A DNA stretch of 64,000 nt from SAR324 cluster bacterium. Its GTDB lineage: Bacteria; SAR324; NAC60-12. The notes beneath the pieces are model-generated. The model was not told the origin of the DNA, did no database searches, and saw only the letters and a program-made list of their open reading frames with translations. Location: assembly GCA_028281495.1 (NCBI GenBank), contig JANQJU010000020.1, forward strand, positions 186,001 to 250,000, in the 5' to 3' direction. Below are positions 9,049 to 18,082 of this stretch, one piece after another. A program made the translations under genes and the position numbers. Position 1 is the stretch's first letter, and every line of letters begins with the position of its first letter.

Positions 9049-10865
9049 GCCACCGTTACCGACTTTGCCAAGTTCCGAGGTTTGTCAATATTGCGCCCCA
9101 AATCAAGTGCGGTGTAATAAGAAAGAAGCTGGGCCACAATCAATTCTAGTAATGGAGCAACTAAAGGATGAACCTTGGGAAGTTGAATAATGTAATCCAA
9201 TAACTTTTCTGCCTTTTCGTCATTTTGAAAAGCAAACCCAAGTACCGTCCCTCCCCGTGCTTTGATTTCCTCGATAGCCACCAAAGTTCGTTTATGAAGC
9301 TCCTCTTGCTCAGGCAAAGGTATAAAGAAAAGAGAATACAATTTTTCATCAATCATCGCCAAGGTCCCATGTTTGAGAAACCCACCAGGCATGCCTTCCG
9401 CGTGTAAATAGGTCACCTCTTTCATCTTAAGAGCTGATTCCATTGCAATCGGATAATACACACCACACCCTAAGAATATCCAATTCGGGATATGGCTGGT
9501 CTCCACAGCTAAATTTCGAACAAAGCCAGATTGTTCGTTCAAGACCCTCTCAATAATTTCAGGAAAATCATTCAATGCCGCATAATATTCTTCATAGGCA
9601 TCTTTTGTAATCTTCTCTTTTAACAAAGCTATTTCAATAGCGACCCTCATGAGAATAATCATCTGTGAAAAGGCCGCCTTTGTAGAAACGACACAAATTT
9701 CAGGACCCGACCCCTGCATGATCACATGATCTACCATCATGCTGATCGTAGAGCCCATAACGTTCACTATTCCCGCCGTTTTTGCATTATGGGACTGAGC
9801 AAATCCTAATCCCATTTTTGTATCGTATGTTTCTCCCGATTGAGAAATTGCAACTACGAGATCATCCTTTGTCACCACCGCCGCTTCTTGAAATTCATCC
9901 GAACTACCCGTTGCAATATAACGATCAGCAAACTGTGCAAAATAATATTGACCGACTAAAGCTACGTAGTAAGTCGTACCAACCCCCATCAAGTAGCAGA
10001 TTTTAGATTTATTGATCATATGAACCAATTGTTTAATTTCCGATAAGGCGATTTGTAGAGCTTGCTTTGCTGTATTGGGCTGATCAAAGATTTCTTTTAG
10101 CATGTAGTGTGAGTATCCTCCCTTTTTTGTTGTTTCCACGTCCCAATCAATGATCAACATTTTCTTTTTGACCGGTTTGCCCGTACCGACCTTTTTTATG
10201 TAATAAGATGTTCTTCTAATCGCGGCGTACTCTCCATCGTCTAAGGTCACGGCTTGCTTGGTATAAGCTAAGAATGCATTGATATCCGAACCAATAAAAT
10301 TTTTCCCATCGCCTATACCGAGGATGAGAGGGGAATCTTGTTTTGCACAGAACAAAGTATCAGGCATATGTTTGCTGATTAACGCAATGGCAAAGGCTCC
10401 TTCAACTCGATGCAAAGCCTGCAAAAATGCTTGTTCGACATCTCGATTTTCCTCATAGGCTTGCTCAACCAAATGTGCAAAAACTTCTGAGTCCGTCATT
10501 GAACGGAATTGAACTCCTTGTTTTGCCAATGCTTCGCGTAGATCCTGATAATTGGAAAAAATTCCATTATGAACAATAGCAAACGCCTCATCCCCTGAAA
10601 AATGGGGATGTGAGTTCGCTTTAGTGACCCCTCCATGGGTAGCCCAGCGCGTATGTGCGATTCCAACATTTCCTTTCAATCGTGTGAGTTGTTCTTTTGC
10701 ATTCACCTCCTCTACCGTACCTGTATTCTTTCGGATTTGAATTTGGCCGTCTTTCAAAACAGCTAACCCACACGAATCGTAACCTCGATATTCAAGATTG
10801 CGAATGGAAGCGAATAAATCTTTTGCAATATTTTCTGAACTCACAATCCCACTGATACCACACAT
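9045..10865 (-). CDS. glmS: Glutamine--fructose-6-phosphate aminotransferase (isomerising)
   Basis: Makes glucosamine-6-phosphate from fructose-6-phosphate and glutamine, the first committed step to UDP-GlcNAc. Length is 606, normal for the family. The N-terminal glutaminase domain starts MCGISGIV with catalytic Cys2 and continues with NLEYRGYDSCGL and HTRWATHGG. Two SIS sugar-isomerase domains follow, with GVGTTYYVA, ISQSGETYDT and ALKMKEVTYLHAEGMPGG, and the C-terminus is DKPRNLAKSVTVA. The second SIS loop (EGMPGGFLKHGTLAMI) differs from the usual bacterial EAYxxGELKHG form, so this may be a divergent GlmS branch. It lies 8 bases after the GlmU-like gene and overlaps the HAD gene by 4 bases. 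I see no glmS ribozyme-like region because the gene is internal to an operon. Confidence 0.95.
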   Translation of the reverse strand: MCGISGIVSSENIAKDLFASIRNLEYRGYDSCGLAVLKDGQIQIRKNTGTVEEVNAKEQLTRLKGNVGIAHTRWATHGGVTKANSHPHFSGDEAFAIVHNGIFSNYQDLREALAKQGVQFRSMTDSEVFAHLVEQAYEENRDVEQAFLQALHRVEGAFAIALISKHMPDTLFCAKQDSPLILGIGDGKNFIGSDINAFLAYTKQAVTLDDGEYAAIRRTSYYIKKVGTGKPVKKKMLIIDWDVETTKKGGYSHYMLKEIFDQPNTAKQALQIALSEIKQLVHMINKSKICYLMGVGTTYYVALVGQYYFAQFADRYIATGSSDEFQEAAVVTKDDLVVAISQSGETYDTKMGLGFAQSHNAKTAGIVNVMGSTISMMVDHVIMQGSGPEICVVSTKAAFSQMIILMRVAIEIALLKEKITKDAYEEYYAALNDFPEIIERVLNEQSGFVRNLAVETSHIPNWIFLGCGVYYPIAMESALKMKEVTYLHAEGMPGGFLKHGTLAMIDEKLYSLFFIPLPEQEELHKRTLVAIEEIKARGGTVLGFAFQNDEKAEKLLDYIIQLPKVHPLVAPLLELIVAQLLSYYTALDLGRNIDKPRNLAKSVTVA

Positions 10866-10873
10866 AATTTTCC

Positions 10874-12082
10874 CTAAATATTTGATTCCAACGAAATATT
10901 ATCATCAATCATCCGGCCCGGTTTGATCACCGTGCCCGGTCCTAAAGTGTGTCTTGCACCTATGACAACATCATCTCCAATAAAAGCACCAACTTTCACC
11001 AGTTTCGAATCGATGGTTCCATGTTCCGTTTGGAATTGGATCTCAGAATAGCTAGGTTGATGGTTCACTGTTGTCGTTCCTGAACCCAAATTCACGTTCA
11101 TTCCAACCACGCTATCTCCGACAAAAGATAAGCGACCTATTGTAGTTTTACCCAGCAGAACACAGTTTTTTAGTTCGGATCCATAGCCAATTGTTGAATT
11201 TGCACCGACAACGCTATAGCCACGGATCAAGCAGTTGTTTCCAATATACGAATTCTTTCCGATGAAGCATGGGCCTTTTAGAGTGGTCCCGGATTCGATC
11301 ACCACCTTTTCTTCGATAATAACAGGGCCTTCAATCTGAACATTCCCTTTCAAAATTGCGGTGTTATCGATCTGGGCCACTTTCCATAAATTCATCATCA
11401 TCTTATTCGCCTCAAGAATGTTCCACGGATAAATTATATCGATCCAACCTTTTTCCCATAGACTAGCATGCAGACGTTTTTCTTGTATCAAACCTTGGAA
11501 ACACTGCTCGACATCATTTTGGAATTGATCCAAACGTTGAAAAATTTCAGTAGACAAAACAAAAACACCAGAAAATACATAATTCGACCATTGTCCCTTT
11601 TGGGGTTTTTCGACCCAGCGCCGAATTTTCATTTGAGGATCTAAATAGACGTTTCCATATTCCTGAGAAGACTTAGGGAGTGCGACCACTGCCAGCTCTT
11701 CACCAGTTTCATAGAAGGTTTTCAAGGCTTCTTGGAAAATGTTCCCATTGGCTAAAACATCGCCGTAACTTAGTAAAAAATGTTCATCCTGATTCAAAAA
11801 CGTTTCACATAGTTTGATCGCATGGCCAATTCCTTCCAAGGCTTCTTGGACAACATATTCAATCTTAACTCCGAATTCGTTGCCATAAGCATAGAACTCC
11901 TGGATCATTTCCCGCTTGTGATTTACCACCAGAATGATCTCTCGTATCCCGACTTCACGAAGATATTCGATCATTGTCGTTAAGATATGTTTCCCTGCAA
12001 TCCGAATCATAGGCTTAGGGCGGGTTTCGGTAAATGGACTCAGTCGATCACTCTTGTTGGCGGCCAGAATTACGGCTTTCAT
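10874..12082 (-). CDS. Archaeal-type bifunctional sugar-1-phosphate nucleotidylyltransferase/acetyltransferase (GlmU-like)
   Basis: A nucleotidyltransferase of the RmlA type joined to a left-handed beta-helix, about 402 residues. The start is MKAVILAANKSDRLSPF with the substrate loop ETRPKPMIRIAGK. The C-terminal half has hexapeptide repeats (IEGPVIIEEKVVIESGTTL, IGKNSYIGNNCLI, IGYGSELKNCVLLGKTTIG, VVIGARHTLGPGTVI). Length and the RmlA-like head resemble archaeal enzymes such as Sulfolobus ST0452 more than E. coli GlmU (456 residues). It probably turns GlcN-1-P into UDP-GlcNAc. The ATG at 12082 has a GGAG six to seven bases upstream; the in-frame TTG at 12094 overlaps that site and is rejected. 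It lies between cmk and glmS. A glucose-1-P nucleotidyltransferase role is the alternative. Confidence 0.85.
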   Translation of the reverse strand: MKAVILAANKSDRLSPFTETRPKPMIRIAGKHILTTMIEYLREVGIREIILVVNHKREMIQEFYAYGNEFGVKIEYVVQEALEGIGHAIKLCETFLNQDEHFLLSYGDVLANGNIFQEALKTFYETGEELAVVALPKSSQEYGNVYLDPQMKIRRWVEKPQKGQWSNYVFSGVFVLSTEIFQRLDQFQNDVEQCFQGLIQEKRLHASLWEKGWIDIIYPWNILEANKMMMNLWKVAQIDNTAILKGNVQIEGPVIIEEKVVIESGTTLKGPCFIGKNSYIGNNCLIRGYSVVGANSTIGYGSELKNCVLLGKTTIGRLSFVGDSVVGMNVNLGSGTTTVNHQPSYSEIQFQTEHGTIDSKLVKVGAFIGDDVVIGARHTLGPGTVIKPGRMIDDNISLESNI

Positions 12083-12119
12083 AATTTTCTCCAATATTAG
12101 GTGAGATTGAGATCTGTGT

Positions 12120-12785
12120 TTAGATTACCTTAAGCATTGCTTGTAACACATCCGGAATAGATAGCTGATCGGTATCGATCAGAATGGCATCTTCTGCGGG
12201 GCGTAGTGGGGCAACTGCTCTATTCCGATCTTGGAAATCTCGTTCTTCCAAAGCAGCCAATACTTCCTCATAAGGTACGTTATTACCTTTTTCTTTCAAT
12301 TGCTTATGCCGGCGCGCAGCTCGGATTTTATTGTCAGCTTCTAAAAAAAACTTTCGATGTGCATTGGGAAAAACAACGGTTCCAATATCTCGACCTTCCA
12401 GCACGGCACCACGAAAACGTTCCTCTTTTTTTATATTCTCCACCAACTGGCGCTGTTGATTTTTCATCACCTGTCGAATGATCGGAAATTTGCTAACCTT
12501 AGAAGATAATTGAGAATTTTCTTCAGTACGAATCGTTTCTGTTACATTTTTTTGATTACACCATACTGTTCCGTCCAAACGAAAATCGATCTGTGTATTA
12601 TTGCCCAATTCCTGTAAAGCTTCTTCATTTTCCGGCAATCCTTGTTGATTCCAACGATAGGCTAAGCATCGAAACATTGCTCCTGTATTGACATAAAAGA
12701 AGCTCAGTTCCTTTGCGAGCATTTTTGCAATCGTACTTTTCCCAACCCCAGTAGGTCCATCTATAGCTATTATTTTAAAATCCAT
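12120..12785 (-). CDS. cmk: Cytidylate kinase
   Basis: Phosphorylates CMP and dCMP to the diphosphates with ATP. The P-loop is DGPTGVGKST at the N-terminus, and NTGAMFRCLAYR, LEGRDIGTVVFP and the lid arginines (IRAARRHKQL, ERDFQDRNRAVAPL) are in place. From the ATG at 12785 it is 221 residues, typical for Cmk. A longer start at 12812 would begin MFHVKQ, but those codons are the parS palindrome and such starts are often false. The ATG at 12785 follows the TPR gene stop by 4 bases, which suits coupled translation. The pairing of cmk with the cell-wall precursor genes downstream is unusual but the enzyme call is secure. Confidence 0.95.
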   Translation of the reverse strand: MDFKIIAIDGPTGVGKSTIAKMLAKELSFFYVNTGAMFRCLAYRWNQQGLPENEEALQELGNNTQIDFRLDGTVWCNQKNVTETIRTEENSQLSSKVSKFPIIRQVMKNQQRQLVENIKKEERFRGAVLEGRDIGTVVFPNAHRKFFLEADNKIRAARRHKQLKEKGNNVPYEEVLAALEERDFQDRNRAVAPLRPAEDAILIDTDQLSIPDVLQAMLKVI

Positions 12786-12789
12786 AACT

Positions 12790-15450
12790 TCATTTTGTTT
12801 CACGTGAAACATTTAGTGCTTCTAAATGTTTTTTTGCTTCTTCTTGATGCTCACTTTGATCAAATTCTTTTATTAGTTTTCGATAAACAGCTTTTGCTTC
12901 TTCTAGCTGTTCAATCTGCTGATAACTGTAGGCAATTTTCATCAAAAGATCGAATCTTTCCTCTTGAGTTGCATTGGGTGCGAGGTACACAACTTTCAAA
13001 TAAGAATTCACTGCTTTTTCATAGTTTTTGCCATTGTAGGCGGCATAACCTTTTTCTCGCAAAGCCTCAAATTGCAGTTCTGGGCCTTTGAGAGAAATAA
13101 CTTTGTCTACCACCTCATCTGCTTCTTTGTACTTTCCTAAGATATTTTTGTTCTTTGCCAGTTTTACCAATAAGTCCACTTTTTCGTCTTTAGAGAGTTC
13201 TGCTGTTTCGAGCTTTGTTTCGTAACTATCAGCCAATTGAGCACGATACTTCGCCTCCTGTTCTTTATTATTTATGTTCATGTAGTAGTTACTCATCAAT
13301 ATCAGCATATTAGTTGCCATTTGATCTCGAATAGGATCTTTCAAAACTTCTTCTCCCGAAACTATGAACTCTGGATAATTTTCCAGCTCGTAATTGAGTT
13401 TTGCTAGCTGATGGTGAATATATCGATGATGCTTCTCGGCACTGTAATTTAATGCACCAGAATAGTAAGAAACGGCTTCTTGTTTCCTATCCAAATCAAA
13501 AGCCGTGTTCGCACGAGTTAAATGAAGGAACCCTTTCTGGCCTTGAGTGAAATCGGGAGAAAGATACTCAGTGATAAATTGAACCAAAGTAATTTTCTTT
13601 TCGAGTTGCTTAAGCACTTGAACACGAAGCTCAACAAGAAAATAATTTTTCGAGTTACGAAGGGCTTCCTCCAGAACTTGATCAGCTTCTTGAAATTGCT
13701 TTAGAGCTATTAATGAGTTGGCCCATAACTCAGCCATATCCACAGGTATTGGCTCTTGAGGTCGTTTCTGCCTCCATTCGCGGAGCGTTTTATCCGTTTT
13801 CTGAAATTGCTTTCTGGCGTATAGGCTATCAGCCCGATAAAAATAGGATCGGGTAAGATATCGAGAATCTTCATGATTTTCAGTCAGTCGAGTCAAAACC
13901 TCGTTTGCCTTTCTCCATGACTTTTGTGAATGATGAATTCTACCACCGTAGTAGAACCGATCATCACTTCGATCACTGTCGGTTTCAACTTGATTAAAAG
14001 TTAGTAATGCAAAAAAGGAATCATTAGGCTTCCATTCATATCGGGCTACGGCTGACCAAAATGCATATTCAGACTTCAATGCTGAGTCTCGATAGTCCAC
14101 AAGCATTCGTTTTAAATTTTCGGTAGCTCGGTCAAAATTCCCTGTCTGAAGCTCTAAACGAACAATACTGAACTCAACCTGTTCGCTTAATTCTACAGAA
14201 CGTATATTGAATAGGGCTTTTTGGTAGGCTTCGTAGGCTTCCTTTTCTTGACCTAATTTTTCGTAGGCATAACCAATCAAAAAATAGGCTTCATCGTTCC
14301 AAGCCGCCCACAGGTTTTCTTGGTTACGATTACTTAGGATGATATCAAACCACTCTTGTTCCAAAGATTTATGAAAAAGGTGGCGCAAATGACGACTTTT
14401 TGCTTCTTCGCTGGAAAACTTTCCTAATTGAAATTGTGCTCGTTCTGCATCATTTTGCCACAAGTATAGATAAAAATAACTCTGGGCAATTGGATTCACA
14501 TTTTGGCTCCCTAATTCCTCCAACCACTTGAGTTTCTGTTGAACTCCCTTCCATTCTTGTTGATATAGATCACTCCAAACTCCTAAAAGTAACAATCGCT
14601 CCATCCTCGGATAATTATAAAACTGATCCCGGTAGCTTCGAATCAATGGATCGATTTTTTTCCATTGCTTTAAATGAAAATGCAGTTCTGCGATTCGAAC
14701 TACCGTTTCAAAAAACTGAGGATGACGAGGAAATTTTTCCTTTAGTTGGAGAAGGCTATCTAGCGAGGCTTCAAACTGCTGTAACTGAAAATGAGCATGT
14801 GCTTTTAAGGGGAGGACGTTTTCAATAAAAAGAGGATCAGAGATAGACTTCATGAATCGAGTAATTTGGGTCAGTGCATTCGCATATTCTTGATTTCTCA
14901 AATCCATCCATATCAAAGTGTAAGCACTTTGTTGAGCATATCTCGATTGAGAACCGCTTGATAGAATCTTACTAAATTCGTTTATCGACTCTAATTCATT
15001 TCCCAATCTTAAGTGAATATGAGCAATCCAATAATTACCAGCTTGAGTCCATATCTTTTCATCATCCTCTTTGAGAACCTCTTGAAATCTTTGCAAACTT
15101 TCATTCAATAGACCTGTATTGTAAAGGCGTAACCCTTCCTTATAATAATCTTCTGCTCCTACAAAAAAGGATGGCAAAGACCATCCTGATTCCACAGGTT
15201 CTCGCCATTCAGGCAATACAGACAATTGTTGAGATTCAATTTTTATGGGTGTTTCTGCTGGCAAAACAGCGATTTGAGGGACAGGAATATCCAAAGAGAA
15301 ATCGCCAAATCTAGTTTCTATTGATTTCTCCGTACCTAAGCTCAGGCTAGGAATTATCCAAACGAATAAAAGCAGTCCTACTAATAAGCGAGGCCTTTTC
15401 CAACTATCGAATATCACTTTGTTAAGAAGTATAATTAGACTATCAAGCAT
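12790..15450 (-). CDS. Large membrane-anchored or exported TPR protein
   Basis: About 886 residues. The N-terminus has an amphipathic stretch and then a hydrophobic segment (LLVGLLLFVWIIPSLSLG), acting as a signal anchor or signal peptide. The rest is helical repeats of TPR type over almost its whole length, for example YYKEGLRLYNTGLLNESLQR, EAYEAYQKALFNIRS, AVSYYSGALNYSAEKHHRY, and EKAVNSYLKVVYLAPN. It reads like a periplasmic scaffold of the YfgC/BamD or PilF sort, but no specific partner is evident. The ATG at 15450 has GGAAGG six bases upstream; the frame stays open to a GTG at 15495 without such a site. Its last codons (VSRET) overlap the parS site. It is the upstream partner of cmk. Confidence 0.88.
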   Translation of the reverse strand: MLDSLIILLNKVIFDSWKRPRLLVGLLLFVWIIPSLSLGTEKSIETRFGDFSLDIPVPQIAVLPAETPIKIESQQLSVLPEWREPVESGWSLPSFFVGAEDYYKEGLRLYNTGLLNESLQRFQEVLKEDDEKIWTQAGNYWIAHIHLRLGNELESINEFSKILSSGSQSRYAQQSAYTLIWMDLRNQEYANALTQITRFMKSISDPLFIENVLPLKAHAHFQLQQFEASLDSLLQLKEKFPRHPQFFETVVRIAELHFHLKQWKKIDPLIRSYRDQFYNYPRMERLLLLGVWSDLYQQEWKGVQQKLKWLEELGSQNVNPIAQSYFYLYLWQNDAERAQFQLGKFSSEEAKSRHLRHLFHKSLEQEWFDIILSNRNQENLWAAWNDEAYFLIGYAYEKLGQEKEAYEAYQKALFNIRSVELSEQVEFSIVRLELQTGNFDRATENLKRMLVDYRDSALKSEYAFWSAVARYEWKPNDSFFALLTFNQVETDSDRSDDRFYYGGRIHHSQKSWRKANEVLTRLTENHEDSRYLTRSYFYRADSLYARKQFQKTDKTLREWRQKRPQEPIPVDMAELWANSLIALKQFQEADQVLEEALRNSKNYFLVELRVQVLKQLEKKITLVQFITEYLSPDFTQGQKGFLHLTRANTAFDLDRKQEAVSYYSGALNYSAEKHHRYIHHQLAKLNYELENYPEFIVSGEEVLKDPIRDQMATNMLILMSNYYMNINNKEQEAKYRAQLADSYETKLETAELSKDEKVDLLVKLAKNKNILGKYKEADEVVDKVISLKGPELQFEALREKGYAAYNGKNYEKAVNSYLKVVYLAPNATQEERFDLLMKIAYSYQQIEQLEEAKAVYRKLIKEFDQSEHQEEAKKHLEALNVSRETK
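12796..12811. promoter_or_regulatory. parS centromere site
   Basis: TGTTTCACGTGAAACA is a perfect 16-base palindrome identical to the classical chromosomal parS sequence bound by ParB. It spans the last codons of the TPR gene and the region just upstream of the cmk start, so it is read as VSRET in one frame and would be read as FHVK in another. parS sites mark the origin-proximal domain of many bacterial chromosomes and nucleate the ParB partition complex. No parA or parB is in the window. Confidence 0.9.
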
Positions 15451-15644
15451 ACCTTGCCTTCCGGAATTGAGGGTCTTTTGATTTTTGGCAATCACAATAA
15501 TTGTTCAAAGAACCTACTTTGAATATCCTATTATTGAGTGGTCCGGAAGCCAGAAATAGTTCAGTTGAGTCCTTCCGTTCAATTCCTCTGAATCGTCCCA
15601 ACTAACTTAAGCTGGAACATAAGCTTTACAAAAGTTTCGTCCGA

Positions 15645-16871
15645 CTAAGCCTGTTGAGTGAGCCAACTGCGTAGAGCAACCTCTAAAATCGATTGGAAAG
15701 ATTCACCAGGGTGATTCTGGATATATCGGGTTAAGTCGCTAATCAACGAATCATCCAGTAGCTTGCGAAGGGACATTCTCAATTCACTTGTATGGGGATC
15801 TTCGGGAGGTCGTTCTTTCTCAGGTGGAAAAATTTCTTTTACTTCTTCCAAGGTAAATCGTTTATTGGAAACTTTAGCTTCTTCTAAAATGGCGACAAGC
15901 CCCGGTTTAAATCGACGCGCTTCACACTGAAAGCGTTGTAGCTGGTAGTCGAAAATTGGGAGAAGGTCTGGCCGAGATCTCTCTACAAATCGACGTGATT
16001 CATAAGCGTGCATAAGATCGTATGCTTTACGCCACGAGATATTGCAAATTTTGCAACAAATACCTTTGAGCCATTCTAAAAACTTTCTCTGCCCATACAC
16101 GTTAAGGATAGCACGAACACGATAGATTTGTTGGCCGATGGAGAGATTGGAATAAGCCATGGCCTCTTCTGCATCAAATATGGCTTTTACATCCTGCTCT
16201 AAAATATCCTCATAAAAGTTAGCATAAGTCTCTCGGTAGAGCTGCAATTGTGGTTTATTCTCTAAGCCTTCTGATTGTATCCCTTCAAATCGATTCGCTG
16301 CTGTTTTGGTAGGAAATGTTACAATTTCTGTATCGTTGTCATCGTCACGGAACTCATTCTCTAAACCCGTCAAAATCGATTCTTGTAGTCCCATCACCGA
16401 TTCTTGGACTTCCTCAGGAACTCCTTCCAGGTGCCACTGCCGAACTTTTCCCCAATCAATAAGAGACCAATAGGAAACTTTCTGTTGCCCCAGAGACTGG
16501 ATACATCGTTCCAAGAGTTTCAGATAATCGGATTCGGTCATACCCGATTTGATACTGAAACGCAGGCTGGCATCTGTCGTTTGTGCCTCAAAGCCAACTT
16601 CAGTTTCCATTGCTAGCACTTGAGTTGCATATAATTCTATTAAGTATCTTCGATATTTTCCAGGAACCCCTTCAGAACGCCATTTACGAATTGACTCCCA
16701 AGACTCTAAGAGTTGGTCCTCTCCAGGAGTTGTTTTTAGAAGTTCATCCGATATTGCAAGTTCACCAAGTCTTTGAATACAGTCGTCTAATACTTTCCAA
16801 TAAATATCGGTTTGTTCTAGGCTTTGATCTTGTTTTGCGGTCATGTGTCCATATGTTCCAAGAGTTTTCAC
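15645..16871 (-). CDS. Unknown protein with internal duplication and DUF3102-like segment
   Basis: A 408-residue soluble protein without signal peptide or membrane span. Two copies of a helical module are visible in the first half: one around YWKVLDDCIQRLGE and IRKWRSEGVP, the other around YLKLLERCIQSLGQ and VRQWHLEGVP. Both end in a W-x-E-G-V-P-like turn. A later segment, IGQQIYRVRAILNVYGQRKF followed by EWLKGICCK and AYDLMHAYESRRF, looks like the DUF3102 type found in phage and plasmid proteins. The C-terminal 70 residues (SELRMSLRKLLDDSLISDLT and on) are helical. The start is uncertain: a GTG at 16871 with AAGGA upstream, or an ATG at 16844. It sits alone between selU and the TPR gene. Function is unknown; a DNA-associated role is only a suspicion. 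Confidence 0.7.
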   Translation of the reverse strand: MKTLGTYGHMTAKQDQSLEQTDIYWKVLDDCIQRLGELAISDELLKTTPGEDQLLESWESIRKWRSEGVPGKYRRYLIELYATQVLAMETEVGFEAQTTDASLRFSIKSGMTESDYLKLLERCIQSLGQQKVSYWSLIDWGKVRQWHLEGVPEEVQESVMGLQESILTGLENEFRDDDNDTEIVTFPTKTAANRFEGIQSEGLENKPQLQLYRETYANFYEDILEQDVKAIFDAEEAMAYSNLSIGQQIYRVRAILNVYGQRKFLEWLKGICCKICNISWRKAYDLMHAYESRRFVERSRPDLLPIFDYQLQRFQCEARRFKPGLVAILEEAKVSNKRFTLEEVKEIFPPEKERPPEDPHTSELRMSLRKLLDDSLISDLTRYIQNHPGESFQSILEVALRSWLTQQA

Positions 16872-17064
16872 GACGTCCTTGCCGTGAGAAAATTTTCTAC
16901 CTACTGGAACAAACTAGATCAAAAAACGTGCCATTTAGTTTTGAAAAATTTTTAAGATGCTCTCGATTGTAAATCCGAAATTTTGAGGTATTGCATTTTA
17001 GAGGGTCTTATAAAATTAGAGGTCCTGCTATCATTGCAGACTGTAAACTTCATGTTTCTATATT

Positions 17065-18042
17065 TCAGCAACCTCTATGAAACTCCACCAAGTGCTGAGC
17101 GGCACTATCAAGGTCTTCAGCAGAAAGAGTTAAAGCATATTGATAGCTTTTCATCGAATGCAGATAGCGAGGATCATAGTAGTCTCTCAGGAGGGCTTCC
17201 ACAATGGTAGGAAAGTCATGGTGTCTCAGACATGTCAAGAGATCGTTAACTTTGCGATTGCTCAAAAAGACTCGAAGTGAATTGAGTGCTATTTCTAGCT
17301 GTTGGAAGCTTTCATCTGTATCAAAAACGTAATCTTCAATAATGCGTTGTATTCGAGTTTCCAACGAGGCGGTTAAGAGAATCATCTTTCCTTGTTTCAT
17401 TGCATCAAAAAACTTTTCTGGAATAGCGACATCACCAACTTTTCGACTTTCTCCTTCTATAAAAATTGGCTGAGACATCATTAAAGGCTGGAGGTTATGA
17501 AAGAGGTGGGTTTCAAAACTTTTTTGTGTCCGAGGGATTCGATTCACCGCTCCAAACAAAGAACTTCGATGCTGCGCAAGCCCTTCTAAGTCAATGGATG
17601 GAGATATTTTCTGAAGCAATCGTGTTTTTCCAACACCAGTTTGACCGTGCAATACGATTAGTTGAATAGGAGGTTGGGAAGCAAAATAATTCAGGATATG
17701 TTGGCGATAACTTTTGTAACCTCCTTTTAGTTGCTGAGCATTAAATCCCAAAAGACTGAGCAAGCGAACTACCGAAGCGGAACGCATCCCGCCGCGTGCA
17801 CAATAAATGGTGATCAACTGACCTTTAAATGGCAGAAATTTCTCTACAAATTCCTTGAGGCGGGAATCTACAAGATCCATTCCTAATTCAATGGCAGCTC
17901 TTTGCCCCAATGTCTTATAAAGTGTACCAATTTCTGCTCTTTCCTTATTATCAAAAAGTGGAATATTCACTGCCTTATAAATAGCCCCCGCTTCAAACTC
18001 CTTTGGAGTCCGTACATCTACAAATAGTGTCGATTGGCTCAT
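17065..18042 (-). CDS. mnmH: tRNA 2-selenouridine/geranyl-2-thiouridine synthase
   Basis: Replaces sulfur by selenium at the wobble 2-thiouridine of Lys, Glu and Gln tRNAs using selenophosphate (MnmH/SelU/YbbB). The N-terminal rhodanese domain shows VDVRTPKEFEAGAI and the catalytic cysteine in YCARGGMRSASVV, where E. coli has CWRGG. After it comes a P-loop domain with LHGQTGVGKTRLL. The frame is open back to 18129, but that overlaps the end of recA by 47 bases; the ATG at 18042 or a GTG at 18060 or 18054 just upstream fits the family N-terminus better. It follows recA closely and may share its transcript. No selD or selenocysteine gene is visible, so selenium use has to be checked elsewhere in the genome. 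Confidence 0.88.
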   Translation of the reverse strand: MSQSTLFVDVRTPKEFEAGAIYKAVNIPLFDNKERAEIGTLYKTLGQRAAIELGMDLVDSRLKEFVEKFLPFKGQLITIYCARGGMRSASVVRLLSLLGFNAQQLKGGYKSYRQHILNYFASQPPIQLIVLHGQTGVGKTRLLQKISPSIDLEGLAQHRSSLFGAVNRIPRTQKSFETHLFHNLQPLMMSQPIFIEGESRKVGDVAIPEKFFDAMKQGKMILLTASLETRIQRIIEDYVFDTDESFQQLEIALNSLRVFLSNRKVNDLLTCLRHHDFPTIVEALLRDYYDPRYLHSMKSYQYALTLSAEDLDSAAQHLVEFHRGC

Positions 18043-18082
18043 TGAGAGTTCCACAGACACAATTCGATCACTATCAAATAGG

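Noticed and set aside
12795..13091. Plus-strand frame starting MFHVKHLV at the parS site
   Set aside because: It lies opposite the TPR gene, its start is the palindrome itself, and the protein has no recognisable pattern.
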